Below, one piece after another: positions 17,062-25,714 of a stretch of 52,324 nucleotides of DNA (its first letter is position 1; each line of letters begins with the position of its first letter). The translations under genes and the position numbers were made by a program. Where the stretch lies: contig NZ_DXUU01000017.1 of NCBI RefSeq assembly GCF_019417665.1, forward strand, positions 1 to 52,324, given 5' to 3'. The notes beneath the pieces were generated by a model that saw only the letters and a list, made by a program, of their open reading frames with translations, was not told the origin of the DNA and ran no database searches. This stretch comes from Ruminococcus sp. Its GTDB lineage: Bacteria > Bacillota > Clostridia > Oscillospirales > Ruminococcaceae.

Positions 17062-17139
17062 TTGAGAAACTCCTTTCGTATGTCCAGATGAATCAATCTA
17101 TGACAATCCAATACAAAAATGTACGAGATCGTCAAAGAC

Positions 17140-17168
17140 ATTATACCATACTTCTGTCGCTTTGTAAA
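17140..17168 (-). promoter_or_regulatory. Promoter for the NfeD/SPFH unit
   Basis: Minus strand: TTTACA (17163-17168), 17-nt spacer, perfect TATAAT (17140-17145), about 80 nt before the start codon. Confidence 0.75.
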
Positions 17169-17237
17169 TAGTTTTTTGCAAAATATGCAAGTATATGACG
17201 AACAAAGTCATCAGGTGTTCTTTGTGCGGTGTTGTCT

Positions 17238-18050
17238 TTAAATATCATCCAGGTGTATCCCCAGAGTTTCGCAGATCACACGTACCACGCCATTTTCTGT
17301 GTTGGGTGGTGCAAGGTGTTTTGCATGTGCACGCACCCGTTCTGGTGCATTTTCCATGGCATAACTGAATTCTGCGCATTTCAGCATAGAAATATCGTTG
17401 TCATAATCCCCGAAGGTCATGGTTTCCGCTGCTGTAATGCCAAACCGCTCCTGCAATGCTGTGACAGCTGCGCCTTTGGTAATGCCTTTACGCATAATGT
17501 CCATCCAGCAATCGCCGGAAATGAGTAATTCATAGTCATCTCCGAATGCGTTCTGCATGGCTGGATATGTCTCTTGCTCCGGTCCGTTCATATTGCAAAG
17601 GGCAATTTTCAGGATCGGTTCATCCACAGTATAAAGCGTTTCATAGGCAACTTTTTTGAACTGGAGATAAAACCGCTTGATCTCTTCCTGCATAGCATCA
17701 TTTGCATCGGCAGGATAATAGATGTTGTGAAAGCCGCAGAGCACCGGAACTGTGCCGGGCAATGTCTGACATAAATCCAGTACACGATGTACGGTTGCGC
17801 TGGGCAAGCTGTGGAGCAGCGGTGCTTCGTGGGGATACATGACGCATGCACCATTGTCACAGATGAAAATGATTTCCTCTGCCAGTTCTCCGAACAGTGA
17901 AGTCAGTGCCATATGCGACCGTCCGCTTGCAACAGCGAAGGTGATATCCCGGTGATATAATTCTTCCAGTAACGCTGGCAGTTGTTGCGGCAGTTTCTTT
18001 TCCGGATTTAAAAGCGTGCCGTCCATGTCGGTAGCAATGAGCTGTATCAT
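17238..18050 (-). CDS. Cof-type HAD-IIB phosphatase
   Basis: 270 residues with the HAD motifs ATDMDGTLL (nucleophile Asp near residue 7), VASGRSH, GITKGAAV (Lys) and FGDYDNDISM, and a large type-IIB cap between motifs II and III. Members dephosphorylate sugar phosphates, flavin or pyridoxal intermediates; the substrate is not predictable here. I start at the ATG at 18050, 6 nt after AAGGAGG; an in-frame ATG 27 nt upstream precedes the ribosome site. It is a single-gene unit with its own promoter. Confidence 0.88.
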   Translation of the reverse strand: MIQLIATDMDGTLLNPEKKLPQQLPALLEELYHRDITFAVASGRSHMALTSLFGELAEEIIFICDNGACVMYPHEAPLLHSLPSATVHRVLDLCQTLPGTVPVLCGFHNIYYPADANDAMQEEIKRFYLQFKKVAYETLYTVDEPILKIALCNMNGPEQETYPAMQNAFGDDYELLISGDCWMDIMRKGITKGAAVTALQERFGITAAETMTFGDYDNDISMLKCAEFSYAMENAPERVRAHAKHLAPPNTENGVVRVICETLGIHLDDI

Positions 18051-18076
18051 ACAATTCCTCCTTATCATCTTATGCA

Positions 18077-18104
18077 ATTATAGCATATGCACAAGAAAAG
18101 TCAA
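18077..18104 (-). promoter_or_regulatory. Promoter for the Cof-type phosphatase gene
   Basis: Minus strand: TTGACT (18099-18104), 16-nt spacer, TATAAT (18077-18082), about 27 nt before the start. Confidence 0.7.
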
Positions 18105-18127
18105 GGAATGCTCTGTGAACTTTCCGC

Positions 18128-18841
18128 TCACCCTTTATTGAAAGGCATGCTTAGCTGTTCTGCGTATTTCATCATTTTTTTCGTGTGACTGCCCAACCCT
18201 TTCTTTTCCAGAAACTCCAGAGCATGTGCCATATTGACAGGGCGAAGTGTGCAGTTGTGGGCGTCTGTTCCCAGGAGGTGTACTTGTTCGTTTGCGATCC
18301 ATCGGAGCATACGGCGACGTTGGAACAGGTTGTCGGAAAGAAGCGCACCGCAGCTGATTTGTTTATACACTGGCAGTGCCATAACTTTTTCCCAGCATTT
18401 TGCGCCCCAGAGTTGCCGGTAGCGTTCCACGTGTGCTAGTACGATCTGCACTTCATTTTTTTGGAGAACGGCAAGGAGATCCTGCATACAGTTATAATTC
18501 ATAGCTGTATAAGGTAATTCCAGAAGCAGGGTATTGGTATTTTCAATGCACAAAGGGAGCAGTGATTCGTAGCGCAGGTCTTTTGTCATAGCAACTTCAG
18601 CTCCCAGAATCAGTTCCGGCAGTTTTATGTCCGTTTTGGCATAGAGCAGCTGTCTTACCGCATTTTTACGGCGTTGCAAAAAGTTGTCGATGGTTTCATG
18701 GCTTCGGTAAAAGTGCGGTGTCAAGATCACACGTTCGACATTTTGTTCCTGTTCAGCACGCAGCATTGCCAGAGACATTTCCAGAGATTCTGAACCATCG
18801 TCCATGTGAGGTAGAATATGGCTGTGAAAATCAATGTTCAA
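18128..18841 (-). CDS. CpsB/CapC-type protein-tyrosine phosphatase (PHP fold)
   Basis: 237 residues of the PHP metal-dependent phosphatase family. DFHSHILPHMDDG at the start provides the first metal ligands, LILGAEV and AHVERY follow, and GTDAHN near residue 200 gives the last. In capsule loci this enzyme removes phosphate from the C-terminal Tyr cluster of the BY-kinase. Its ATG overlaps the kinase stop by 4 nt, so kinase and phosphatase are coupled. No glycosyltransferase, flippase or polymerase genes follow, so the pair is detached from a capsule cluster and may regulate other surface polymers. Confidence 0.88.
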   Translation of the reverse strand: MNIDFHSHILPHMDDGSESLEMSLAMLRAEQEQNVERVILTPHFYRSHETIDNFLQRRKNAVRQLLYAKTDIKLPELILGAEVAMTKDLRYESLLPLCIENTNTLLLELPYTAMNYNCMQDLLAVLQKNEVQIVLAHVERYRQLWGAKCWEKVMALPVYKQISCGALLSDNLFQRRRMLRWIANEQVHLLGTDAHNCTLRPVNMAHALEFLEKKGLGSHTKKMMKYAEQLSMPFNKG

Positions 18842-20352
18842 TGAACTTCCTCCATAACTTTCGCCGCTGTTTCTTTTGATTCCTTTGCATTATCATAGGA
18901 ATTATAGCAGCTGTATTTTTTGTATTTCCCGGATCCATAACCGGATGACGGACATTTCACATGATTCATTACAATTCCCAATACCGATGTATCGGTCATA
19001 GAAATATTCCGCAGTGCATCACGGACATCATCTCTTGTGGTAAAGCCGTATTTCGCTATCAGGATGATGCCGCCGATCTCTGAAGAGAGTCCCAGTATGT
19101 CGCTGACCACGTTCACTGGGGGTGCATCCAGCATGACATAATCATAATCCTGTTCTGCCTGTGACAGCAGCTGCCCCATAATAGAAGAGGAAAGCAATTC
19201 CGACGGGTTCGGAGGACAGGTTCCGGCAGTGAGTACATCCAGATTTGGAGCGACATTTCGATGGATTGCTTCGTCAAAAGAACATGTCCGTGCCAGCACT
19301 TCCGATAGACCAAGGGTATTTGTTAGTTTCAAATACTGATGCTGAACAGGTCTGCGCAGATCGGCATCTATCAGCAGCACCTTTTTTTCTGTCATTGCCT
19401 GGATATATGCTAGATTTGCCAGAACGGTGCTTTTCCCCTCTGAAGCATTGGCACTTGTGACCGCAAGAATGCGATGAGATTTTGTTGCTAAGGAAAAAGT
19501 CAGATTGTTGCGAATGGCACGATAGGCTTCAACAATATGAAAGGGAAGTGTGTTATGCAGTGCGATTCGATCTGTGTCGCCTGTGATTGCTGCACGATAC
19601 CGTTGCTTTTTTCTTGGGGTATCCAGGATGTTTGGAATCTCGCCCAGATAGGGAACATCAAGTTGTTGAAAGTCTGTCTCTGATCGGACATGCGTATCCA
19701 GAAAATGGAATAAAAAAATCACGATACATGTGAGGGCAAAGCCGCAGAATGCAGCGATCAGTGTGATTTTTGGAATATCCGGTGCAGACGGTGCAGCGGA
19801 TATTTCAGCAGCACCAATGATTTCAACAGAGCCAGCACCAACAATGCGTATCAAAAACGATGGTGCTACTTCTGCATAGATATCGCAGATGGCAGCGGAA
19901 ATTTCTGGGTCTTTTGTGGTTGCAGAAATTTTCAATACCTCTGTATTTCCGTCTGATTGCATGGTGACACAGTTTTTCAGTTCATCTGGAGAAATAGCAC
20001 CATCTGTGACAGAAAAGCAGGAACTGACCTGTGTTTCGCCGTACTGTTCCATGAGATGGTTCCCAACCTCACGTACTACCACGTGATTTTGCAGAATAAC
20101 AATATAGGTGTCGATCAAGGATTTGGATGCAGCCAGATCCTGCTGGTCAATGGCCTCCTTTTCCTGGTTATTATTCTTGACATACATATATGTGCTGGAA
20201 GTATATTCCTTCGGTAGAAAAAACGAAGCATATCCGAACCCTATGCTGCCGCACAATATTGCTGCTGCGAGGATCAGCGGAATGCGGTGCAGAAACACCC
20301 GGAGCAGTTCCATGATATCAATTGTAATTTCTTCATTTTCTTGCGGTTTCAA
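18838..20352 (-). CDS. Polysaccharide-export tyrosine autokinase (Wzz domain fused to BY-kinase)
   Basis: 504 residues. The N-terminal Wzz-like part has two membrane segments (about 20-45 and 190-215) around an extracellular chain-length region. The cytoplasmic BY-kinase has Walker A ASEGKST (Lys307), Walker A' LLIDADLRRP and Walker B DYVMLDAPP. A Tyr cluster near the C-terminus (YGSGKYKKYSCYNSYD) is the autophosphorylation site. In Firmicutes the two parts are usually separate proteins (CapA/CapB); here they are one chain, as in Proteobacteria. I favour the TTG at 20352: it lies 9 nt after GGAGGA, while the ATG at 20397 has no ribosome site. Confidence 0.88.
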   Translation of the reverse strand: MKPQENEEITIDIMELLRVFLHRIPLILAAAILCGSIGFGYASFFLPKEYTSSTYMYVKNNNQEKEAIDQQDLAASKSLIDTYIVILQNHVVVREVGNHLMEQYGETQVSSCFSVTDGAISPDELKNCVTMQSDGNTEVLKISATTKDPEISAAICDIYAEVAPSFLIRIVGAGSVEIIGAAEISAAPSAPDIPKITLIAAFCGFALTCIVIFLFHFLDTHVRSETDFQQLDVPYLGEIPNILDTPRKKQRYRAAITGDTDRIALHNTLPFHIVEAYRAIRNNLTFSLATKSHRILAVTSANASEGKSTVLANLAYIQAMTEKKVLLIDADLRRPVQHQYLKLTNTLGLSEVLARTCSFDEAIHRNVAPNLDVLTAGTCPPNPSELLSSSIMGQLLSQAEQDYDYVMLDAPPVNVVSDILGLSSEIGGIILIAKYGFTTRDDVRDALRNISMTDTSVLGIVMNHVKCPSSGYGSGKYKKYSCYNSYDNAKESKETAAKVMEEVH

Positions 20353-20432
20353 GTAATAGTTCCTCCATTCTATTTTGCATTGCAGTACAGAAAACAATGC
20401 ATTCTGATGTAGTTGTAAATTTTACCGTGTTT

Positions 20433-20461
20433 ATTATAGCATACTTGCTCCAAAATGTCAA
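20433..20461 (-). promoter_or_regulatory. Promoter for the tyrosine kinase/phosphatase pair
   Basis: Minus strand: perfect TTGACA (20456-20461), 17-nt spacer, perfect TATAAT (20433-20438). The divergent XRE regulator gene starts 56 nt away, so the regulator's own promoter must overlap this region. Confidence 0.85.
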
Positions 20462-20516
20462 CATATGTATTCGTCAAAATGTGCATCAGAGTATATGATA
20501 ACATAGGGGTGATAAT

Positions 20517-20756
20517 TTGTACCATGGAACTTTAGATCCAGTGATTGTCGGAGAAGTCGTTGCAGAATTTCGGAAGCGCAAGGGTGTTTCCCAGGAGGTG
20601 CTTAGCGGCCTGGCAGATATTGGCCGAACGCATCTCAGTGCCATTGAGCGTGGGGAGAGAAAGCCGACGTTGGAAACACTATACCGGATTGCCACAGCAT
20701 TAAATGTAAAAATGAGTGACATTATTCTGGAGGTGGAGAAAAAACTGGACGTGTAG
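20517..20756 (+). CDS. XRE-family helix-turn-helix regulator
   Basis: 79 residues, essentially one Cro/C1-type HTH domain (EFRKRKGVSQEVLSGLADIGRTHLSAIERGERKPTLETL can be read across residues 17-54, helices 2 and 3 being SQEVLSGLA and RTHLSAIERG). There is no ligand or oligomerisation domain. It starts with TTG at 20517 after AGGGGTG. It is divergent from the tyrosine-kinase operon and shares its control region, so regulation of that operon is a fair guess. It ends 4 nt before a strong terminator that separates it from the convergent MATE gene. Confidence 0.8.
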   Translation: MYHGTLDPVIVGEVVAEFRKRKGVSQEVLSGLADIGRTHLSAIERGERKPTLETLYRIATALNVKMSDIILEVEKKLDV

Positions 20757-20759
20757 AAT

Positions 20760-20809
20760 AAAAAAGCGAACACATGCTGAATTTGTGGTTGGCATGTGTT
20801 CGCTTTTTT
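20760..20809. terminator. Strong symmetric terminator between convergent genes
   Basis: An 18-bp perfect stem (20760-20777 with 20792-20809) bounded by A6 and T6, serving the XRE gene on the plus strand and the MATE gene on the minus strand, whose stop codon it overlaps. Confidence 0.92.
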
Positions 20810-22121
20810 AGATAGATTTACGTTTTCTATGAAACAGGAAAAATGTGGTCAGCCCAAGCGTAACCGCCTCACAGCACGGAAACGCCAACCAGACGCCGGT
20901 CATGCCGAAGTACCAGGAAAGCAGTAGTACCAGGGGCAGAATGGCAAGGCAGCCTCTGGTCATGGAGATCCAGAAGCCGTCTGTGGGACGTTCTGAGGCG
21001 CTGAGATATGCGGCAAAAATGATATTGATACCGCCGAAAAAGAAGCCTGGAAAATATAGGCGCAGTCCATCCCGTGCGTATGGTATCAGGGCAGCATTGC
21101 CCTCTGTGTTGAAAAGGGCAATCAGGGGATCAGACCATGCAAATACTGCTGCATACAACAAAGCGGCAACAATGCACGCCAGAATCAATGCGTCCCGGCG
21201 GTATTGCTTTAATGTATGCTGTTCATCAGCACCGTGGGCACGGCTGACCAGAGGCTGTAAACCCTGGGCGATGCCATTATATATAGCGGTTTCTACCAAT
21301 GCAATATTGGCGACAATTCCGTATGCGGCAACACCAGTATTGCCGGAAATACGCAGAATGACCAGGTTAAACACGGTCAGGACAATGCCAGAGGAAATTT
21401 CCGTGAGCCATGCGGAAATGCCAAGCTGGATGGAACGAAATATCTCTTTCGGACGGATGGAACAGCGAATAAAGCGCAGAGTACGGTTTTTACGGAAAAA
21501 GTGCAGGGAAAGGACACAAAGTCCTACGACAGGGGAGAAGCCTGTGGCAACTGCCGCACCCACCATGCCCATTTGCAGAGGGAACATGAATACATAGTCC
21601 AAGATAATATTGGTAAAACTGCCGGCAAGCATGGATATCATGGCGAGCTGGGGATTGCTGTCGTTCCGCACAAATGCCAGCAGGATCTGATTTGTCAGAA
21701 ATGCCGGGGCGTACAGCATGAGGATTCGTAGGTAGGGGATCGTCAGGGGCAGTGTTTCTCCATTTGCACCCAGCAGTTGGGAAACGGCTGGTGCACCGAA
21801 GATACCCACTGCGGCAAACGCCAGGCTCAGGACAAGTCCAGTGCCGAGAATATTGGGGAAAACAGCGCTGGCATCTGTATCGCACTTTCGGGAGCGCAGG
21901 ATGGTTGCACGTGTTGCACCGCCTACGCCCAGCAGCAGGCCGGCAGCGGTCAGTGCTGTATATGCGGGAATGGCGAAATTCAGCGCCGCAAGACCATTGC
22001 TGCCCATTGCCTTGGCGACAAAATAGGTATCCGCCAGAATATAGCAGGACAATCCGATCATCCCCAGGACATTACAGGAAATATAGCGACAGAAGGTGCG
22101 GAAGGCCTGGTTTCGTTTCAT
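20808..22121 (-). CDS. MATE-family efflux transporter
   Basis: 437 residues with about twelve membrane segments arranged as two homologous halves, typical of cation-coupled multidrug/toxin exporters. The first half opens with NVLGMIGLSCYILADTYFV, a common MATE block, and GLAALNFAIPAY follows. The ATG at 22121 lies after AAAGGAG. A terminator-like double hairpin (22140-22220) stands directly upstream, so expression may depend on read-through. Substrate unknown. Confidence 0.9.
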   Translation of the reverse strand: MKRNQAFRTFCRYISCNVLGMIGLSCYILADTYFVAKAMGSNGLAALNFAIPAYTALTAAGLLLGVGGATRATILRSRKCDTDASAVFPNILGTGLVLSLAFAAVGIFGAPAVSQLLGANGETLPLTIPYLRILMLYAPAFLTNQILLAFVRNDSNPQLAMISMLAGSFTNIILDYVFMFPLQMGMVGAAVATGFSPVVGLCVLSLHFFRKNRTLRFIRCSIRPKEIFRSIQLGISAWLTEISSGIVLTVFNLVILRISGNTGVAAYGIVANIALVETAIYNGIAQGLQPLVSRAHGADEQHTLKQYRRDALILACIVAALLYAAVFAWSDPLIALFNTEGNAALIPYARDGLRLYFPGFFFGGINIIFAAYLSASERPTDGFWISMTRGCLAILPLVLLLSWYFGMTGVWLAFPCCEAVTLGLTTFFLFHRKRKSI

Positions 22122-22139
22122 GATATCTTCTCCTTTCGT

Positions 22140-22220
22140 AAAAAAGCCCGGATGTATCTCTTCTCAGACCTAATGAGATACATTCGGGCAGCCATATCCT
22201 TACCCGGTGGCAAGGATATG
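22140..22220 (-). promoter_or_regulatory. Tandem hairpins before the MATE gene: terminator or attenuator
   Basis: Read on the minus strand, first comes a 9-bp perfect stem CATATCCTT/AAGGATATG (22193-22220) with a 10-nt loop. Next is a 15-bp stem (22146-22160 with 22175-22189, one G-T pair) followed by T6 (22140-22145). The loop of the first contains CCGGG, which can pair with CCCG at the base of the second, so mutually exclusive folds are possible. The T-run ends 18 nt before the MATE start and I see no promoter between. It may simply terminate the upstream operon. No known riboswitch class is recognised. Confidence 0.6.
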
Positions 22221-22242
22221 TGAAATTATGTTGTTGTAATTG

Positions 22243-22644
22243 TTATTTTTCATCATCCAGCAGCTGAATCCGCACAGTTTCAAAAATCTGTGCAGGGTAA
22301 GTTTCTCCAATATTGCCAGTATGTGTGATGGAAACGGTATCGCCCACTTCCAGTTCCTCCAGAGAAATCGGCTCAGACCGCCATTCCAGAATGGTATTCG
22401 CATCAATCGTCACAGAGAATTCGCCCCTGCTGTTAATATTATTGACATCCAGTCCTTTTACCAGCAGAGATTGTCCGTTGTTTTCCTCAATTTCGGCGTA
22501 AAAAGTCTGGTAAAGTGCAGCGTCGTTGGTACTAGCGGAAGAATTATCCTCCTGATTTACGGTATTTCTGCCGATAAAAAATCCGCCGACACCGAAAGCA
22601 ACAGCAATGATCAATGCTGTCAAACCATAAAAGAGCTTTTTCAT
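22243..22644 (-). CDS. Membrane-anchored small protein of unknown function
   Basis: 133 residues: Lys-rich start, one hydrophobic segment (about 6-25, possibly an uncleaved signal anchor), then an extracellular beta-rich domain with SLLVKGLDVNNIN and a repeated pattern of short strands that suggests an OB-type fold, similar in size and layout to DUF3221-like proteins. I do not recognise a specific family. Its ATG overlaps the nfo stop by 4 nt (ATGA), so it is translated with nfo. The double hairpin at 22140-22220 follows. Confidence 0.75.
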   Translation of the reverse strand: MKKLFYGLTALIIAVAFGVGGFFIGRNTVNQEDNSSASTNDAALYQTFYAEIEENNGQSLLVKGLDVNNINSRGEFSVTIDANTILEWRSEPISLEELEVGDTVSITHTGNIGETYPAQIFETVRIQLLDDEK

Positions 22645-23471
22645 TGTGCTGCCTCCTGCATCATGGCAATTTCTGCTGCATATCCTTCGTCCTCGTTCGG
22701 CGTTTCCAAAATGAAAGGCAGGTCTTTCAGCGCCGGGTGATTGACTACACGGGTGAGGGCTTCCAGCCCGATACAGCCCTGTCCCAGCTTCTGGTGGCGA
22801 TCTTTATGGGACCCACAGGGGTTCATGCTGTCATTGAGATGCACAGCATACAGCCGATCCAGACCGATGACCCGGTCAAATTCCGTCAGTACGCCGTCCA
22901 GATCGTCCACAATATTGTAACCGCCGTCCCAGATATGGCAGGTGTCCAGGCAGACGCCCATTTTTTCCTGTAATGTCACTCGATCGAGGATCGCCCGGAG
23001 TTCCTCAAATTTACCGCCGATCTCGCTGCCTTTTCCAGCCATAGTCTCCAGTAGAACTATGGTATGCTGTTCTGGAGTGAGAGTCTCGTTGAGTGCAGCG
23101 GCGATCTGTTCGATGCCGGTCTCTACGCCTTGTCCTGTGTGACTGCCGGGGTGGAAGTTGTAATACTGATTGGGCGTGTACTCCATGCGTACCATATCAT
23201 CTTTGAGCATATTCAGCCCGAACTGCCGGATATCCGGCTTTGCAGAGCAGAGGTTCATGGTGTACGGTGCATGTGCCACAAGGTGGTCAATGTCATGCTC
23301 CTGGGTATAAGCAAGAAATGCCTGGATATCCGATTCGTCAATGGGCTTTGCCGATCCACCCCGTGGATTCCGGGTGAAGAAAGCAAAGGTATTGGCGTTT
23401 AATTTCGTGGCATGTTTTGCCATAGCAAGATAGCCCTTGGATGAGGGCAGATGGTTTCCGATTCGCAGCAT
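22641..23471 (-). CDS. nfo: Deoxyribonuclease IV (Nfo-type AP endonuclease)
   Basis: 276 residues of the endonuclease IV TIM-barrel family, which cuts DNA at abasic sites in base-excision repair using a three-metal zinc centre. Family blocks: RIGNHLP, NANTFAFFTRNPRGG, HAPYTMNL, NFHPGSHTGQG, LLETMAGKG, CLDTCHIWDGGY, HLNDSMNPCGSHKDRH and ILETPNE; the His, Glu and Asp metal ligands are all in place. It shares one base with the preceding gene's stop and overlaps the next gene by 4 nt. Confidence 0.95.
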   Translation of the reverse strand: MLRIGNHLPSSKGYLAMAKHATKLNANTFAFFTRNPRGGSAKPIDESDIQAFLAYTQEHDIDHLVAHAPYTMNLCSAKPDIRQFGLNMLKDDMVRMEYTPNQYYNFHPGSHTGQGVETGIEQIAAALNETLTPEQHTIVLLETMAGKGSEIGGKFEELRAILDRVTLQEKMGVCLDTCHIWDGGYNIVDDLDGVLTEFDRVIGLDRLYAVHLNDSMNPCGSHKDRHQKLGQGCIGLEALTRVVNHPALKDLPFILETPNEDEGYAAEIAMMQEAAQ

Positions 23472-24487
23472 TATGATTCCTCCGTTTCTGTGGCAACAGT
23501 TGCTGTGGCTTCCGAGGTTTCCTCTGGAACAATATCTTCCGGCTCGGTGGTATTGTCCAGATCCTCCATGATCCGTTCCAGCACCTTTGCAGCGATGTCA
23601 TAGGTTTCCTGCATTTCTTCTTTGCTGTCAGATGTTTTGACAGGGGTACGCAGACCAATGGAGAGGTCACGGTCTACATTGCCAGGATACCCGATTTTTG
23701 TGGCAAAATCCGTGTGGCGCAGATAATAGCCGTTTTCACGGATATTTTCATGATCCGGATAGATTTCCTCCAAATTTTCCAGAGTCTCCTCAGCCATGAT
23801 GTACTCGTTTGCCTTGGCATCGGTCAGTACCATGACAGCTTCTCCCATCTGGAATTCTGCGGAGAGCTTTGTAGCATTTCCCGTGTAATAGTCCATGTCA
23901 TTGATATTGTCACTGACGGGAATGGGGTAGATATCCACATGGACTTTGCCGTCGCCGTTTTCATCATCTGTGAATTGCTCGAAATATTCTTCCAGTTCAT
24001 TGGTGCGGTTCTGGATCTCAGAATCGTCGGTAAGAACCATAACGATCATATCCGGGCGTTCCTTTGTGATATAGTCCACAATGAGGAAAACGAAGATGCC
24101 CACAATAAAAACGGTAATGCCCAGCCACCATTTGCTGTGATAGAAGAAGTTAGAGATCTTTTTCCAGAAAGAGAGTTTCGGCTTTTCTTCCTTTTCTTCC
24201 CGTATGGTCTCGCTTTCTTCAATAACTCCCTGTTTCAGGCGCATGAGTTCGATGCGATCCTGTTGGATTTTCTTAGCGTATTCCTCTTTCTCTTTCTTTT
24301 CCCGCTCGGCAATGATCGCCTGACGGCGTTCTTCTGCTTCTGCTTCTTTCTGGGCTTCTTTTTCATCGATCTCACGCATGGTTTCGATGAGGGTTTTGCC
24401 TTTTTTCTTCTTTTTCTTTCCGGATTCCTCCGATTGTGGTTCTGCCGGAGACTGTTCCGGCTGCATGGTGTGCTTTTCTTCCTGCAT
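23471..24487 (-). CDS. Single-pass membrane protein with charged coiled-coil N-terminus, unknown function
   Basis: 338 residues. Residues 1-110 are cytoplasmic and highly charged, with a Lys run at 24-29 and a Glu/Lys/Arg heptad region (about 40-105) predicted to be coiled coil. One membrane segment follows (about 119-140, WWLGITVFIVGIFVFLIVDY), then about 195 outer residues ending in a Glu/Thr-rich tail. The outer part begins with RPDMIVMVLTDDS and has no motif I know. It starts 6 nt after GAGGT and runs directly into nfo (1-nt overlap). Confidence 0.8.
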   Translation of the reverse strand: MQEEKHTMQPEQSPAEPQSEESGKKKKKKGKTLIETMREIDEKEAQKEAEAEERRQAIIAEREKKEKEEYAKKIQQDRIELMRLKQGVIEESETIREEKEEKPKLSFWKKISNFFYHSKWWLGITVFIVGIFVFLIVDYITKERPDMIVMVLTDDSEIQNRTNELEEYFEQFTDDENGDGKVHVDIYPIPVSDNINDMDYYTGNATKLSAEFQMGEAVMVLTDAKANEYIMAEETLENLEEIYPDHENIRENGYYLRHTDFATKIGYPGNVDRDLSIGLRTPVKTSDSKEEMQETYDIAAKVLERIMEDLDNTTEPEDIVPEETSEATATVATETEES

Positions 24488-24529
24488 AGGGTGACCTCGC
24501 TTTTTGGGTTATATCTTCATATGTTCCAC

Positions 24530-25162
24530 TTATTCTGGGCGATTGCCCAGATCTTTCATTTTTCCGCCGTTTGACCGGATCGCCTGCCGCCATCCCATCT
24601 GCGCTGCCATTTTGTAAAGGAATCTGGGAAAGCCCACAGAGACATAGCAATTTTTTGCTTTTTTCCGGTTCTGGATCGTATCTGCAAGAACTTGGAGCGT
24701 CTTGTCAATTGGTGCTTTCGGACCTGTTCCGGGTTTGACTTCGGACAGCATGGAAAGTGCACCGCCGCCGCCCACGCCCACGCCGCCTGCCCAGGTATAG
24801 CCGGCTTTGATGCACCAGTTCTGTAATATCTGCAATGCAAATTCTGCTTGAATGCCCTCATAGAATCCGCAGTTCGTTATGCCATAGACGAAAATTTCCG
24901 GATGATCGGAAAAATGTTTCTCCAGTTCACAGAGGACGGAAAGGAGATGAGACGGTATCCCATCAACATAGAGGGGAAACGAAAATACCCATGCGTCTGC
25001 CTGGAAGAGCAGTTCAAACTCTTTCTCCGGCAGATTTCTGGAATGCAGTGCAATTTCCACACATTCCGTTTCTTCGGGAAAGAACGTTTTCAGGTCACTC
25101 AGAAGTGTTCTGCTGGCACTTTCCTTCATTTTCGGACTGCCGTTCAGAAGTGCGATCGTCAT
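24530..25162 (-). CDS. Flavodoxin-fold NAD(P)H-dependent FMN reductase-like protein
   Basis: 210 residues. It opens MTIALLNGSPKMKESASRTLL, the strand-loop-helix that binds FMN phosphate in NADPH-dependent FMN reductases; FSFPLYVDGIPSHLL corresponds to the flavin-ring loop. A Gly-rich stretch (AGGVGVGGGGALS) near 145-158 is unusual. The C-terminal quarter is basic and hydrophobic (FPRFLYKMAAQMGWRQ) and may touch the membrane. The ATG overlaps the preceding flavodoxin-like gene's stop by 4 nt, so the two flavoproteins are coupled. Substrate unknown. Confidence 0.75.
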   Translation of the reverse strand: MTIALLNGSPKMKESASRTLLSDLKTFFPEETECVEIALHSRNLPEKEFELLFQADAWVFSFPLYVDGIPSHLLSVLCELEKHFSDHPEIFVYGITNCGFYEGIQAEFALQILQNWCIKAGYTWAGGVGVGGGGALSMLSEVKPGTGPKAPIDKTLQVLADTIQNRKKAKNCYVSVGFPRFLYKMAAQMGWRQAIRSNGGKMKDLGNRPE

Positions 25163-25647
25163 AACACAACCTTCTCCAGTTCCTGTATGGTTTTGTAGAA
25201 GCAGATGGTTTTTACAGTTCCGTCAAAGTTATCTGCATTTGCCTGCAAAATATTTCTTGCAGTTTCCTTTTCCACATCGGAAATATTTTCTCCGTAAAAA
25301 TATGCGGAAAGGGAGATCTGGTTCTTATACCTGCGCTTATGGTGCATTTCGCCGTCTCGCATGACAAAATCCGGGTGCACATAGGAGATTGCCCTGTCCT
25401 GAACTGCCTTTACTGAGGGACTGAATCCGCCATAGCAACAGTTGGAAACATAGATCAACTCAGTACATTTTCCCATGGCAATGCCGGTTTTTTCATAGCC
25501 GTCATGGATGACGCAGATGCCCGGAGTTTTTGTCCAGCATCCGAAACAGCCGATACAATGCCGGATGTTGTCATCCGGTGCAATGATATGATGTTCTCCG
25601 CTTACCGGATTGCGGAAATGCTCTAAATCTGTAATAATGAGCTTCAT
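25159..25647 (-). CDS. Flavodoxin-family protein with N-terminal Cys motif
   Basis: 162 residues. Residues 30-45 read CIGCFGCWTKTPGICV, the Cys-rich loop typical of a group of clostridial flavodoxin/iron-sulfur-like reductases (CxxCxxCxxxxxGxC). YVSNCCYGGFSPSVKAVQDR follows in the flavin-contact region. I start at the ATG at 25647, 5 nt after AAAGGAA; the frame is open farther up without a ribosome site. Coupled to the next flavoprotein gene by an ATGA overlap, so they may work together as a redox pair. Confidence 0.78.
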   Translation of the reverse strand: MKLIITDLEHFRNPVSGEHHIIAPDDNIRHCIGCFGCWTKTPGICVIHDGYEKTGIAMGKCTELIYVSNCCYGGFSPSVKAVQDRAISYVHPDFVMRDGEMHHKRRYKNQISLSAYFYGENISDVEKETARNILQANADNFDGTVKTICFYKTIQELEKVVL

Positions 25648-25714
25648 AGAAGTTCCTTTCTGGTTGCTCAGTTTCATATATTTTACAAAACAAAAATCCG
25701 ATCTTATATCTTGG

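Noticed and set aside
6528..17234. A 17-nt exact repeat (TTCTTTGTGCGGTGTTG) at 6528-6544 and 17218-17234
   Set aside because: Only two copies, no palindrome and no shared context; may be chance or a fragment of an old repeat.
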